From positions 7,502,001 to 7,566,000 of the forward strand of contig OZ245942.1 of NCBI GenBank assembly GCA_965230065.1: a stretch of DNA of 64,000 bases, written 5' to 3'. The translations under genes were made by a program, and so were the position numbers. Below, piece after piece: positions 17,110 to 26,477 of the stretch. The stretch comes from G965230065 sp965230065. GTDB taxonomy: Bacteria > Bacteroidota > Bacteroidia > Cytophagales > Cyclobacteriaceae. Within the stretch, counting starts at the first letter, position 1. Each line of letters begins with the position of its first letter. The notes below the pieces were generated by a model that was not told the DNA's origin, ran no database searches, and was given only the letters and a program-made list of their open reading frames with translations.

Positions 17110-19554
17110 ATGGAAACAATAAACAACGAAGATACTTTAGAGTTAAAACCTTTGTTACAAAAGGTACAGGCTCATTGGTATTACTTTGCGATAAGCATAA
17201 TATTGTTGCTTTCTCTGGCTTATGTTTACAATCAATATAGCCAAAGAAAATATAATGCAACCGCTACGATTATTCTGGAAGACCGGAACATTGGTTCAAT
17301 CAGTGCCAACGAATTGGTAAATTCTGAAAATGAAAGAGAAAGCGGTGAAAAAATCAGTTTAGGCAATGAGATTACCAAGCTCACTTCCTACAACCTGGTG
17401 CGCTCAGCCTTGCAGGAAGTAGACTTTAATGTTACCTATTATACCGTTGAGAAATTCTGGCCTGATTTTTTAAAAGAGTCCTGGCTCAACGAAAAATATG
17501 GAAACTTTCCTTTTAAGGTTACCATTGACACCACAAAACGGCAAATTACCAATGTGCCTATCTATGTAAGCATACTCCCTGACAACCGGTTGCATGTCCG
17601 TGCTGAGGGTAGTGACATAAGTGCCCATAATTTCTCAGCTGACAATTCTATTCCTGTTTCTGAAGTAAGCATAGATAAAATCGTCAAAATTGGTGAAACC
17701 TTTGAACATGATTTTCTCAATTTTCAGATAGAGGTGAACAAGAACGCCTCCCTAAACCCCAGTGAAGATTTGTGCTTCATGGTTCATAACACGAAGGGGC
17801 TGGTACCCCGCTATCAGGGCAGGCTCACGGTTGAACCTGCTGAAAATCAGGATAAAGATGCGAGAATATTGCAGCTTAAGGCAGAAGATAATGTACCTTC
17901 TAAAGGCGTTGATTTTTTAAATGCCGTTATCCATGCTTACAAAATGGATGAGTTGCGTAAAAAGAACGAAAGAGGGTATAACTCCATCCGGTTTGTAGAA
18001 CGGCAAATAAGTGCCATCGGCGATTCGTTAAAAAATGCTGAAATGGCCCTTCAAAACTTTAAAGCATCCAGCAGCATTGTTGATATTGATGTTGCCAAAA
18101 GCAGTGTTTTTGACAGGTTGGGAACCCTGGAAAGTGAAAAAGCCGCCTTAGAAGATAAGCTGTCATACTACAGAAGTACCCTCAATAATCTGCAAAACAA
18201 CAATACTGAGGGCATCCTGGTTCCTTCTGCTGCAGGTGTGGATAATACTTTATTTAATGAGCTAATTCCCAAGTATTTGGATAAAACCACCAGGTATGAG
18301 TCCTTGCGGTTCAATACAAAACAGGGCAACCCTGTCTTACTTAAGTTAGAAGCCGAGATTAATGACCTGAAAAATATCTTAATTGAGAACCTCTCCAACT
18401 CTATCGCTGCCCTTAATAGCAACCTGGGTAATGCACAACAAAGGATATACAACATAAACTCCAACATCAAAGCACTACCCCAAGATGAAAGGAAGCTTGC
18501 TATTTTGCAACGTGATTACGATTACTACTCGCAAAGGTATACTTACCTGGCCAATAAAAAATCAGAAGCAGAATTAGCATTAGCGACTAACCAGGCCAGT
18601 GTAGAGGTAATAGACGACCCCAGAGGAGGCGGTGAGCCCGCATGGCCGAAGAAAGGGTTGATTTATGCAATGGCCTGTGTATTAGGGCTAGTGGTGCCAA
18701 TGGCCTTTGTCTTACTGAAAGACTCAGCCAATAATAATGTACTTGACAAAGCCGAGTTAGAAAAGAGAATCAAAGCTCCCCTGTTAGGTACAGTTGCCAG
18801 TGGAGGAAAAGAGTCAAAACTGGTGGTTAAGCAACAACCTAACTCTGCGGGGGCCGAGTCTTTTAAGTTTGCCAGAATTAATTTACAGTATTTCCATCAA
18901 AATGGAGAAGCTACCAGTCAGGTTATAGGCATTACCTCCTCAATTTCCGGGGAAGGGAAAACCTACTGTGCTTCTAACCTGAGTGCAGCTTATGCTGAAT
19001 CTGGAAAGAAAACCCTGCTGATTGGTGGTGATTTGCGAAAGCCAAAAGTTAGTGAATACTTTAACCTTCACGACATTGGCCTTGTAAATTATATAGAAGG
19101 GAAAGCTACTCTTGAGGATATCATACAGCCTACCAATATCAAGAACCTGCATGTTGTAGCTCCTGGCAAAATAGAAACAGACCCTATTAAGGTTTTTGAA
19201 AATCATAATATGGATAAGTTCATTACCGAAGCCAAATTGCATTATGACGTTATCATTATCGATACGCCGCCGATTGGTTATGTAGCGGACTATTTCGTAT
19301 TACTGAAATACTTTGATATTAATATTTTCGTGGTAAGGTTTAATTATACCAACAAAAATATACTCGCCAATATCAACGATATTTATAAAAATGCTAAGGT
19401 GAAAAATATGAATGTTCTGTTTAACGACATCAAACTTTCACCCGGTTATGGATACGGTTATCTGGATGGATACGGACAAGGCTATTACACCAATAAAAAT
19501 AGTACCGCCAAACCTGAAAGGCCTATGCCAAGAACAAAAAAGAAAATTTTCTAA
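17110..19554 (+). CDS. Wzc/ExoP-type polysaccharide tyrosine autokinase
   Basis: 814 residues from the ATG at 17110. Order: Wzz chain-length domain with membrane helix near 20-40, a large periplasmic coiled coil with GNVR-like repeats (LQNFKASSS ... RLGTLESEK), a second membrane helix (about 514-535) and a BY-kinase domain with Walker A ISGEGKTYCASNLS, Walker A' LLIGGDLRKPK and Walker B VIIIDTPPIGY. The C-terminus carries a tyrosine cluster (YGYGYLDGYGQGYYTN), the usual autophosphorylation site. It should control polymer length and export with the Wza-like partner. The pair ends at a strong terminator, so it is a two-gene operon. Confidence 0.9.
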   Translation: METINNEDTLELKPLLQKVQAHWYYFAISIILLLSLAYVYNQYSQRKYNATATIILEDRNIGSISANELVNSENERESGEKISLGNEITKLTSYNLVRSALQEVDFNVTYYTVEKFWPDFLKESWLNEKYGNFPFKVTIDTTKRQITNVPIYVSILPDNRLHVRAEGSDISAHNFSADNSIPVSEVSIDKIVKIGETFEHDFLNFQIEVNKNASLNPSEDLCFMVHNTKGLVPRYQGRLTVEPAENQDKDARILQLKAEDNVPSKGVDFLNAVIHAYKMDELRKKNERGYNSIRFVERQISAIGDSLKNAEMALQNFKASSSIVDIDVAKSSVFDRLGTLESEKAALEDKLSYYRSTLNNLQNNNTEGILVPSAAGVDNTLFNELIPKYLDKTTRYESLRFNTKQGNPVLLKLEAEINDLKNILIENLSNSIAALNSNLGNAQQRIYNINSNIKALPQDERKLAILQRDYDYYSQRYTYLANKKSEAELALATNQASVEVIDDPRGGGEPAWPKKGLIYAMACVLGLVVPMAFVLLKDSANNNVLDKAELEKRIKAPLLGTVASGGKESKLVVKQQPNSAGAESFKFARINLQYFHQNGEATSQVIGITSSISGEGKTYCASNLSAAYAESGKKTLLIGGDLRKPKVSEYFNLHDIGLVNYIEGKATLEDIIQPTNIKNLHVVAPGKIETDPIKVFENHNMDKFITEAKLHYDVIIIDTPPIGYVADYFVLLKYFDINIFVVRFNYTNKNILANINDIYKNAKVKNMNVLFNDIKLSPGYGYGYLDGYGQGYYTNKNSTAKPERPMPRTKKKIF

Positions 19555-19573
19555 AAAATTTGTAATATGTTGT

Positions 19574-19603
19574 ACAAAGCGCTCAATAACTTGGGCGCTT
19601 TGT
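19574..19603 (+). terminator. intrinsic terminator of the wza/wzc operon
   Basis: A perfect 9-base stem ACAAAGCGC (19574-19582) / GCGCTTTGT (19595-19603) with a 12-base loop, followed by ATTTTTAT. It begins 20 bases after the autokinase stop codon and lies just before the convergent permease gene's stop. Confidence 0.85.
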
Positions 19604-19614
19604 ATTTTTATACA

Positions 19615-20865
19615 CTACGAACGTATAGCTTCTACCGGATTCATTTTCGCAGCTGAAAATGCCGGTAATATACCTGCCACTACCCCTACCCCACTAGATA
19701 CCACCATACCTAAAACAACGTTTTTAAAGCTCAAAAAAAGGTCAAGGCTGCCAATAGAAATAAAGCTTAAAAAATATACCAACAGCAACCCTAGTCCTCC
19801 TCCCAAAAGGCTTAAAAAGACTGCCTCAAACAAAAACTGAAGTAAAATAAAGTAGTTTTTTGCCCCCACAGCTTTTTGAATACCGATGATAGCTGTACGT
19901 TCTTTTACTGAAACAAACATAATATTGGCGATACCAAAGCCGCCCACCAATATAGAAAAACTCCCAATAACCCAGCCGGCCGTACCAATCACCCCAAAAA
20001 TATTATCTAACACAGACTGAAAAGCTTCCGTTCTGTTCAAGGCAAAATTGCTCTCTGCAAGCGGACGCAAAGCCCTTTTCCTGCGCATAAGCCCCTCCAG
20101 TTCACTTTCAAGCTGCTTACACTCCTTATCATTTTCATAAGCTTTCAGCGCAATGGTAGAGCCTATTCCTCCATAACGCTGGTTGGTCTGGAATAACTTT
20201 TGAAAGCTCCCATAAGGAATGAAACAATTATCATCTATGCTGGGAGCATCAACCAGATTTTCGCCCTGCTTTTCCAACACGGCAATTATCCTGTATTTTA
20301 ACCCTGCAACCCGTATATCTTTGCCAATAGCCAATGAACGGGGAAACAATGCTTCTGCCACATCGGCACCTATTACGGCCACATTTCTTGCCAGCTCAAT
20401 TTCCTGCAACGAAAAATAACGGCCTGCCTGAACCGGCATTTCGTACACTTCATCGTACTGATATGAAACGCCTACCAAATTGACATCGCTTTTACTATTA
20501 TTGCTGTGCTGCAGCAAAGCACCACCTCTCTCAGCAAAAATACTAATGGCCGTAGCGTGTGTTACGTTTTCCCGAAGAAATTCATATTCATCCGTAGTTA
20601 CCTGAGGACGCTGAAAGTACTTCCACCAGGGATAATTATTTTCAAATATCCAGGGCCATTTCTCGACACGCACTACCTTATCACCTATGAAAGACATGCT
20701 TTCCCGGATGCTATTCTCCAAAGAATCAACGATGGTGAATACAGAGATAATGGCAAAAATACCTACGGTAACTCCCAAAAGGGACAGGGCCGTACGAAGT
20801 AGGTTTTCGTGGAGCGCATGCCAGGCAAAAAACAGGCTTTCTGTAATTAATTTAAGGATAATCAT
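19615..20865 (-). CDS. MacB-type ABC transporter permease
   Basis: 416 residues from the ATG at 20865; a TTG at 20880 is a weaker alternative. One membrane helix near 25-45 (ALSLLGVTVGIFAIISVFTIV), a MacB_PCD periplasmic domain (about 50-280) and three C-terminal helices (IGSFSILVGGFGIANIMFVS, LQFLFEAVFLSLLGGGLGLLL, VVSSGVGVVAGILPAFSAAKM) with the standard end ...KMNPVEAIRS. This is the MacB/LolC-like membrane half of an exporter; the ATPase and membrane-fusion partners are not adjacent. Single gene, convergent with wzc and divergent from queA. The substrate is unknown. Confidence 0.88.
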   Translation of the reverse strand: MIILKLITESLFFAWHALHENLLRTALSLLGVTVGIFAIISVFTIVDSLENSIRESMSFIGDKVVRVEKWPWIFENNYPWWKYFQRPQVTTDEYEFLRENVTHATAISIFAERGGALLQHSNNSKSDVNLVGVSYQYDEVYEMPVQAGRYFSLQEIELARNVAVIGADVAEALFPRSLAIGKDIRVAGLKYRIIAVLEKQGENLVDAPSIDDNCFIPYGSFQKLFQTNQRYGGIGSTIALKAYENDKECKQLESELEGLMRRKRALRPLAESNFALNRTEAFQSVLDNIFGVIGTAGWVIGSFSILVGGFGIANIMFVSVKERTAIIGIQKAVGAKNYFILLQFLFEAVFLSLLGGGLGLLLVYFLSFISIGSLDLFLSFKNVVLGMVVSSGVGVVAGILPAFSAAKMNPVEAIRS

Positions 20866-20900
20866 TTTTATTGATAACAAATGCTTAAATTTGCACTTTT

Positions 20901-20920
20901 TAATCAGTAAAAACTGATTA
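20901..20920. promoter_or_regulatory. short dyad between the permease and queA
   Basis: A perfect 8-base inverted repeat, TAATCAGT and ACTGATTA, with a four-base A loop, in the 91-base divergent gap. Possible operator; no direct support. Confidence 0.25.
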
Positions 20921-20956
20921 ATTCATCATTATTCTTAGTGTTCTTTAATTATTTAT

Positions 20957-22003
20957 ATGAAGTTATCCGCCTTTAAGTTTGAACTACCTACCAACTTGAT
21001 AGCCCAGCATCCTGCTGAAAACAGAGATGAATCCCGCTTAATGGTGATTCATAAAGATTCTGGCAAAATTGAACACAAAGTTTTTAAAGACATCATCGAT
21101 TATTTCGAAGAAGATGATGTGATGGTGGTCAACGACACAAAAGTGTTTCCTGCCCGTTTGTACGGAAATAAAGAAAAAACAGGTGCAAAAATTGAAGTTT
21201 TTTTATTAAGGGAACTTAATAAAGAAATGCATTTGTGGGACGTGCTGGTAGACCCTGCACGTAAAATCAGGGTTGGCAATAAATTATATTTTGGAGACGG
21301 GGAACTCGTAGCTGAAGTCATTGACAATACTACTTCCCGTGGGCGGACTATCAGGTTCCTTTATGATAGTGATGAAGTTGACTTTTATAAGATTATTGAT
21401 CAATTGGGCGAAACCCCTTTGCCCAAGCATATCAAAAGAAAAGTAGAAGCCGCTGACAAAGAGCGTTTTCAAACTGTATTTGCCGAACATGTGGGCGCTG
21501 TGGCTGCACCTACCGCCGGGCTTCACTACACAGTGCAACTGCTGAAAAGACTCGAAATTAAAGGTATCCATGTAAAGCCCATTACCTTGCACGTGGGTTT
21601 AGGCACTTTCCGTTCGGTAGATGTAGAAGACCTTACCAAGCATAAAACAGATTCTGAAAACTTCAATATCGACCAGGATACAACTGATTTTGTAAACACA
21701 GCACTGGATGAAAAGAAGCGCATTTGCGCGGTAGGCACTACTTCCATGCGTGCGCTGGAATCATCGGTATCTGCCAATGGGCGGCTAAAAGCGAATAGTG
21801 GGTGGACAGATAAGTTTATTTTTCCTCCTTACGAGTTCAAAATATGCAATGCCCTTGTTAGCAATTTTCATCTCCCCGAGTCCACACTACTCATGATGGC
21901 CTGTGCTTTCGGAGGCTACGACCTCGTGATGGATGCTTATCAGCTTGCCATTAAAGAAAAGTATAAGTTTTTCAGCTACGGCGATGCCATGTTAATCATT
22001 TAA
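20957..22003 (+). CDS. queA: S-adenosylmethionine:tRNA ribosyltransferase-isomerase QueA
   Basis: 348 residues. Recognisable by FELPTNLIAQHPAENRDESR near the N-terminus, DVMVVNDTKVFPARL, the TPLPKHIKR segment, AAPTAGLHYT, LHVGLGTFRSV, and SNFHLPESTLLMM near the C-terminus. QueA moves the ribosyl part of S-adenosylmethionine onto preQ1-modified tRNA to give epoxyqueuosine. ispD follows after 15 bases and is probably cotranscribed. The start ATG at 20957 matches the family N-terminus. Confidence 0.95.
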   Translation: MKLSAFKFELPTNLIAQHPAENRDESRLMVIHKDSGKIEHKVFKDIIDYFEEDDVMVVNDTKVFPARLYGNKEKTGAKIEVFLLRELNKEMHLWDVLVDPARKIRVGNKLYFGDGELVAEVIDNTTSRGRTIRFLYDSDEVDFYKIIDQLGETPLPKHIKRKVEAADKERFQTVFAEHVGAVAAPTAGLHYTVQLLKRLEIKGIHVKPITLHVGLGTFRSVDVEDLTKHKTDSENFNIDQDTTDFVNTALDEKKRICAVGTTSMRALESSVSANGRLKANSGWTDKFIFPPYEFKICNALVSNFHLPESTLLMMACAFGGYDLVMDAYQLAIKEKYKFFSYGDAMLII

Positions 22004-22018
22004 AGGCACTTCATTTAT

Positions 22019-22723
22019 ATGGGCCGTATTGAAGAATACGCAGTAATTGTAGCGGGAGGAAAGGGCAGCCGCATGCGCCAGGCAACCCCCAAGCAATTTC
22101 TTGAAATAAATGGTTTGCCCATATTGATGCATACCCTTCGTGCCTTCTATCAGTACTCCAACCATATTAAAATCATTCTGGTACTGCCAGAAAACGATTT
22201 GGCATATTGGAAAGCTTTACGCGAAAAGCATCAATTTAACGTACCCCACCTAAAGGTAATCGGTGGAAAAACACGTTCTGCTTCAGTTCAAAATGGTTTA
22301 TCTGAAATTAGTAACGACGAAGGACTGGTGGCCATTCATGACGGAGTAAGGCCTTTGGTAAGCCAAAATCTAATCAGTCGGGCCTTCTCAGAGGCTGCAA
22401 AACATGGCAACGCCATTGCGGCTGTTCCTCCCAAGGATTCTATCAGGAAAATTACGGATAATACCACAAAAACCGTAAACCGACAATCATACCGGCTGGT
22501 GCAAACACCCCAAACATTCAAAGTAAAAAATATCAAGGAAGCCTATAAGCAAGTGAAGGAAGAACAAACAGATGATGCCAGCGTTGCCGAAAAAGCCGGA
22601 CAAACCATTCATTTGATAGAGGGAGCATACGAAAATATAAAAATCACCACGCCTGAAGATATTCATATAGCAGCCGCCCTGCTAAATAATAGGGCAACTG
22701 CTATTAACTTTAAATCATCATAA
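22019..22723 (+). CDS. ispD: 2-C-methyl-D-erythritol 4-phosphate cytidylyltransferase IspD
   Basis: 234 residues, the normal size. Signature motifs: AVIVAGGKGSRM, the nucleotide loop at the start; LVAIHDGVRPLVS; AVPPKDSIRKI; VQTPQTFKV; TDDASVAEKAG and the KITTPEDIHIA end. It makes CDP-methylerythritol from MEP and CTP in the non-mevalonate isoprenoid pathway. Located 15 bases after queA, on the same strand. Confidence 0.95.
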   Translation: MGRIEEYAVIVAGGKGSRMRQATPKQFLEINGLPILMHTLRAFYQYSNHIKIILVLPENDLAYWKALREKHQFNVPHLKVIGGKTRSASVQNGLSEISNDEGLVAIHDGVRPLVSQNLISRAFSEAAKHGNAIAAVPPKDSIRKITDNTTKTVNRQSYRLVQTPQTFKVKNIKEAYKQVKEEQTDDASVAEKAGQTIHLIEGAYENIKITTPEDIHIAAALLNNRATAINFKSS

Positions 22724-22776
22724 TTTGTTGGTGGTGTGGTAGATGTAAACTTCTTATCCAAAATTGAGAATTGCTG

Positions 22777-22998
22777 TCAATATTCATCCTCGTTGAAGAA
22801 GAAATCTTCTTTAGTGGGGTAATCCGGCCAAATTTCCTCTATATTTTCATAGGGTTGACCATCGTCTTCCAACTCCTGTAAATTTTCAACCACCTCCAGG
22901 GGCGCTCCCGAACGTATCGAGAAATCAATAAGTTCTTCCTTTGTTGCAGGCCAGGGTGCATCCTCTAAGTACGAAGCCAATTCTAATGTCCAATACAT
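22777..22998 (-). CDS. small DUF2795 protein
   Basis: 73 residues, acidic. The sequence MYWTLELASYLEDAPWPATK and the following KEELIDFSIRSGAPLEVVENLQEL match the DUF2795 pattern; the C-terminal end (EEIWPDYPTKEDFFFNEDEY) is the usual one in Bacteroidota members. The family is widely conserved as a small cytosolic protein of unknown function. Single gene, convergent with ispD. Confidence 0.88.
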   Translation of the reverse strand: MYWTLELASYLEDAPWPATKEELIDFSIRSGAPLEVVENLQELEDDGQPYENIEEIWPDYPTKEDFFFNEDEY

Positions 22999-23191
22999 TT
23001 CATTACTTTATTTAACATTCACAAAAATCGCTGTATATATAGTATTAATTAAATTATTTGTTTGCCAACAAAATCTTTACCAATTAGTCGAAATAAAAAA
23101 GCGAAAAACGCATCATTTTTTTACTTGACTATGATTAATACGAATTCTGAGGGAAAAGTTCAAGGAGAAAGTCTTTTTTCGGTAATAAATT

Positions 23192-24445
23192 TCAAATTTC
23201 CAAACTATTCTTCAATTCCTCTATTAATTCTTTCTTTATTGCTACTTTCCGGTGCTGCACCTTGATTTTCATATCCAGGTGTTTATCTACCCTTCCAGAA
23301 GTATTAAACTTTTCTACGTTTTCCAGATAGGTATTGAGTTCTTTTTCATCCCTGACAAGCAGGTTATTCAAAATTTCAATCTTCAATCCGACAATTTCTT
23401 TCTTGTCTTTATGCTCCAAATCCCCGTATTTATTTTTGAGCACATAATGAAGAAATCCTTTCTCAACTGCCATATCACAGGCTTTGTTGAAGGCGATGCT
23501 CAGGTCTCTTGCCAGTTCTTTGGGTATCATTCCTGAATTTCTCCAGGCATGTTTTAACTTTTTTACTTCATCAACCGCGTTAATCCCGTCACTACTTGCC
23601 AGTGCTTTTGCTTTTTCAACCAATTCTTTCTTACGCGCCAGGCCCTCTTCGGGACTTTGCTGTCTCCTGCTTCTTTCTTTTTTCAGCTCCCTGAAAAAGC
23701 TTCCGGTGATGCCCTGAAATTCCTGCCAAAGCTGTGACCTTTTTCTGGGAGGAACAGGTGGCAGTTGTTTCCATTCACTTTGCAGGGCTTTCATTTTATT
23801 TACAACGGTCCCCTTTTCATTTTCACGCGACAATGCCTTTGCCTGGGAAATAATTGCCTGATATTTGGAAATTCGCCCATCAAGCATTCTTTTTCTATCG
23901 TCAAAAAATGATTGACGGCGCTGGTAAAAATTATCCAGTATTTGCTTAAACTGCCCCTCTATGTCTTCCTGAAAATCATCTTCAACATTTCCGGTTTTGA
24001 TCCATTTGGCTTTAATTTCCTTTAACTTTTCGCCAGCTTCTTTCCAGTCTACGCTGTTTTCATACTCCCTGGCTTCTTCCAGCAAAGCCCTTTTTATTTC
24101 CAGGTTTTTCACCCGGTTTTCTGCAATAATTTCCCGTAAATATTCTTCCTGCTTATCTAATCTGGCAAAAAGCTCTTCAAAATCACCAAGTGCATCAAAG
24201 TCAACGAGCTTTTCTTTCAAATGAATCAGTTTCATGAGATACGAGCCCTTGTTTTCGGCCTCTTCAATGGCACTTTCCAATACTTCTACCTTTTGGGTAG
24301 CCAGTATAAACCTTTGCTCAAAATAATGAAACGTATCTTCTTCACTACCCCTTACTTCCCCTATATTCCTTTCAGGAAACCCAAGAAAAGCAGAGCGGTA
24401 TATTTTTCCGTTTTCGATAAAACCAAATGGATGTGTTTTCCCCAT
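23192..24445 (-). CDS. DUF349 domain protein
   Basis: 417 residues, mainly helical. It contains about three DUF349 units marked by the repeated VDWKEAGEKLKEIKAKWIKTG-like, VVNKMKALQSEWKQLP and AVDEVKKLKHAWRNSGMIP segments, each with a conserved Trp in the middle of a long helix. DUF349 proteins are common in Bacteroidota and their function is not established. The N-terminus (GKTHPFGFIENGKIYRSAF) is well conserved in the family, supporting the ATG at 24445. The gene is divergent from ettA with a 279-base gap in which I see no feature. Confidence 0.88.
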   Translation of the reverse strand: MGKTHPFGFIENGKIYRSAFLGFPERNIGEVRGSEEDTFHYFEQRFILATQKVEVLESAIEEAENKGSYLMKLIHLKEKLVDFDALGDFEELFARLDKQEEYLREIIAENRVKNLEIKRALLEEAREYENSVDWKEAGEKLKEIKAKWIKTGNVEDDFQEDIEGQFKQILDNFYQRRQSFFDDRKRMLDGRISKYQAIISQAKALSRENEKGTVVNKMKALQSEWKQLPPVPPRKRSQLWQEFQGITGSFFRELKKERSRRQQSPEEGLARKKELVEKAKALASSDGINAVDEVKKLKHAWRNSGMIPKELARDLSIAFNKACDMAVEKGFLHYVLKNKYGDLEHKDKKEIVGLKIEILNNLLVRDEKELNTYLENVEKFNTSGRVDKHLDMKIKVQHRKVAIKKELIEELKNSLEI

Positions 24446-24724
24446 TTTAAACTTTAAACCAGATTATACAATTCGATTGATAGTGAGCCAATCAACGAAT
24501 AAAAATTTTCATTTTATTATGCTTATTGCCCAGTCTTATCATTACTTTATCTGCACAGGTACTTAACTTTGCCCCAAACATATCCGCGACAATACAAAAA
24601 ATTTGGAAAAAATCAATACAACACGTATATCAAACACCCAACTTTGTGCAAACTTGGCTATTCAATTACATGATATTGCACCTATATTCATAATTTTAAG
24701 CATCATAATATAAAATAAAAAATA

Positions 24725-26404
24725 ATGAGCAACGAAAAAATCATTTTTTCTATGTCGGGGGTCGGAAAAATCTACCCCCCAAAAAAGCAAGTACTCAAAG
24801 ATATTTACCTCTCATTTTTTTACGGAGCTAAAATTGGAGTAATCGGGCTAAACGGCTCCGGAAAATCGTCCCTTCTGCGCATTATTGCCGGCAAAGAAAA
24901 AGACTATTTGGGAGAAGTAGCTTTTTCATCCGGGTATTCTGTAGGAATGTTGGAGCAGGAACCAGAGCTAGACCAGCAAAAAACGGTGAAAGAAGTAGTG
25001 GAAGAAGGGGTTGCCGAGGTTGTTGGCTTATTGAAAGAATACGAAGAGATCAACCTGAAATTTGCCGAGCCTGAAATTTTGGAAGATCCGGATGCTATGG
25101 AGAAGCTCATAGAAAAACAGGGAGCCGTACAGGAGCAAATAGAACAAATGGGCGGATGGGAACTGGACAGTCGCCTGGACAGGGCCATGGATGCCCTGAG
25201 AACGCCTCCTGCTGATGCAAAAATTGAGAATTTATCCGGTGGAGAAAAAAGAAGGGTAGCCCTTTGCCGTTTGCTGCTGCAAGAACCTGACATTTTACTG
25301 CTGGATGAGCCTACCAACCACCTGGATGCCGAATCGGTGCTGTGGCTGGAGCAACACCTGCAACAATACAAGGGCACGGTAATCGCCGTAACGCACGACC
25401 GCTACTTCCTGGATAACGTGGCTGGCTGGATTTTAGAACTCGACCGGGGCGAAGGCATTCCCTGGAAAGGCAATTACTCTTCCTGGCTGGAACAAAAACA
25501 AAAGCGACTGGAAGAAGAAGAGAAATCAGAATCGCGCCGGCAAAAAACCCTGCAACGGGAACTGGACTGGATCAGGATGAGCCCCAAAGCACGGCATGCC
25601 AAAGGAAAGGCCCGCCTCAACGCGTATGAAAAAATGCTGGGCGAAGAAAATAAAGAGAAAGAAGCCAAACTGGAGCTTTTTATTCCTCCGGGACCGCGCC
25701 TGGGCGATAAGGTGATAGAAGCCGAAAATGTATCAAAGGCTTTTGGTGACAAGCTCTTGTTCGAAGACCTTGATTTTGCTTTGCCTCCCGGAGGCATTGT
25801 AGGTGTGATTGGTCCCAATGGTGCCGGAAAAACTACTTTATTTAAGCTAATCACCGGCAAAGAAACGCCAGATACCGGAACATTTTCTACTGGCTCAACG
25901 GTAGAAATAGCGTATGTAGACCAGGAACACCATGACCTGATTCCTGAAAAGTCTGTGTGGGAAGCCATTTCGGATGGCAATGACCTGCTCAACCTGGGCA
26001 ACCGGCAGGTAAACTCCCGGGCTTATGTGAGCAAGTTCAATTTCAGCGGTACCGATCAGGAGAAGAAAGTAGGTAACCTCTCGGGTGGGGAGCGCAACCG
26101 CGTGCATCTGGCCATTGCGCTGAAGCAGAGTGCCAACCTGCTGCTGCTGGATGAGCCTACCAACGACCTGGATGTGAATACCCTGCGTGCCCTGGAAGAT
26201 GCCCTGGACAACTTCGCCGGATGTGCCGTTATCATCTCGCACGACCGCTGGTTCCTTGACCGCATCGCCACCCATATTTTGGCTTTTGAAGGCGACTCGC
26301 AAGTGTACTGGTTTGAAGGAAACTTCAGCGAATATGAAGAGAATAAATTGCAACGCCTGGGCGATACTTCACCGCACAGGATTAAGTATAAAAAGCTGAG
26401 CTAA
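24725..26404 (+). CDS. ettA: energy-dependent translational throttle protein EttA (ABC-F)
   Basis: 559 residues, standard EttA length. Two ABC ATPase domains without membrane parts: Walker A GLNGSGKSS (about 40), signature LSGGEKRRVALCRLL and Walker B ILLLDEPTNHLD; the second at GPNGAGKTT (about 362), LSGGERNRVHLA and LLLLDEPTNDLD. The linker between them carries the EttA-type RMSPKARHAKGKARL segment, which contacts tRNA and rRNA. EttA gates the first elongation step according to the ATP/ADP ratio. It is convergent with the metalloprotease and shares a terminator with it. Confidence 0.93.
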   Translation: MSNEKIIFSMSGVGKIYPPKKQVLKDIYLSFFYGAKIGVIGLNGSGKSSLLRIIAGKEKDYLGEVAFSSGYSVGMLEQEPELDQQKTVKEVVEEGVAEVVGLLKEYEEINLKFAEPEILEDPDAMEKLIEKQGAVQEQIEQMGGWELDSRLDRAMDALRTPPADAKIENLSGGEKRRVALCRLLLQEPDILLLDEPTNHLDAESVLWLEQHLQQYKGTVIAVTHDRYFLDNVAGWILELDRGEGIPWKGNYSSWLEQKQKRLEEEEKSESRRQKTLQRELDWIRMSPKARHAKGKARLNAYEKMLGEENKEKEAKLELFIPPGPRLGDKVIEAENVSKAFGDKLLFEDLDFALPPGGIVGVIGPNGAGKTTLFKLITGKETPDTGTFSTGSTVEIAYVDQEHHDLIPEKSVWEAISDGNDLLNLGNRQVNSRAYVSKFNFSGTDQEKKVGNLSGGERNRVHLAIALKQSANLLLLDEPTNDLDVNTLRALEDALDNFAGCAVIISHDRWFLDRIATHILAFEGDSQVYWFEGNFSEYEENKLQRLGDTSPHRIKYKKLS

Positions 26405-26435
26405 GTGCATTATCAAAGTTTTGGAGAATTACTTT

Positions 26436-26469
26436 AGACAAAAGAGAGTATAAAATCCCTCTTTTGTCT
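26436..26469. terminator. bidirectional terminator between ettA and the metalloprotease
   Basis: A perfect 11-base stem AGACAAAAGAG (26436-26446) / CTCTTTTGTCT (26459-26469) with a 12-base loop lies between convergent genes. Plus-strand T residues follow the right arm, and minus-strand T residues precede the other side less strongly. Confidence 0.8.
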
Positions 26470-26477
26470 TTATACTA

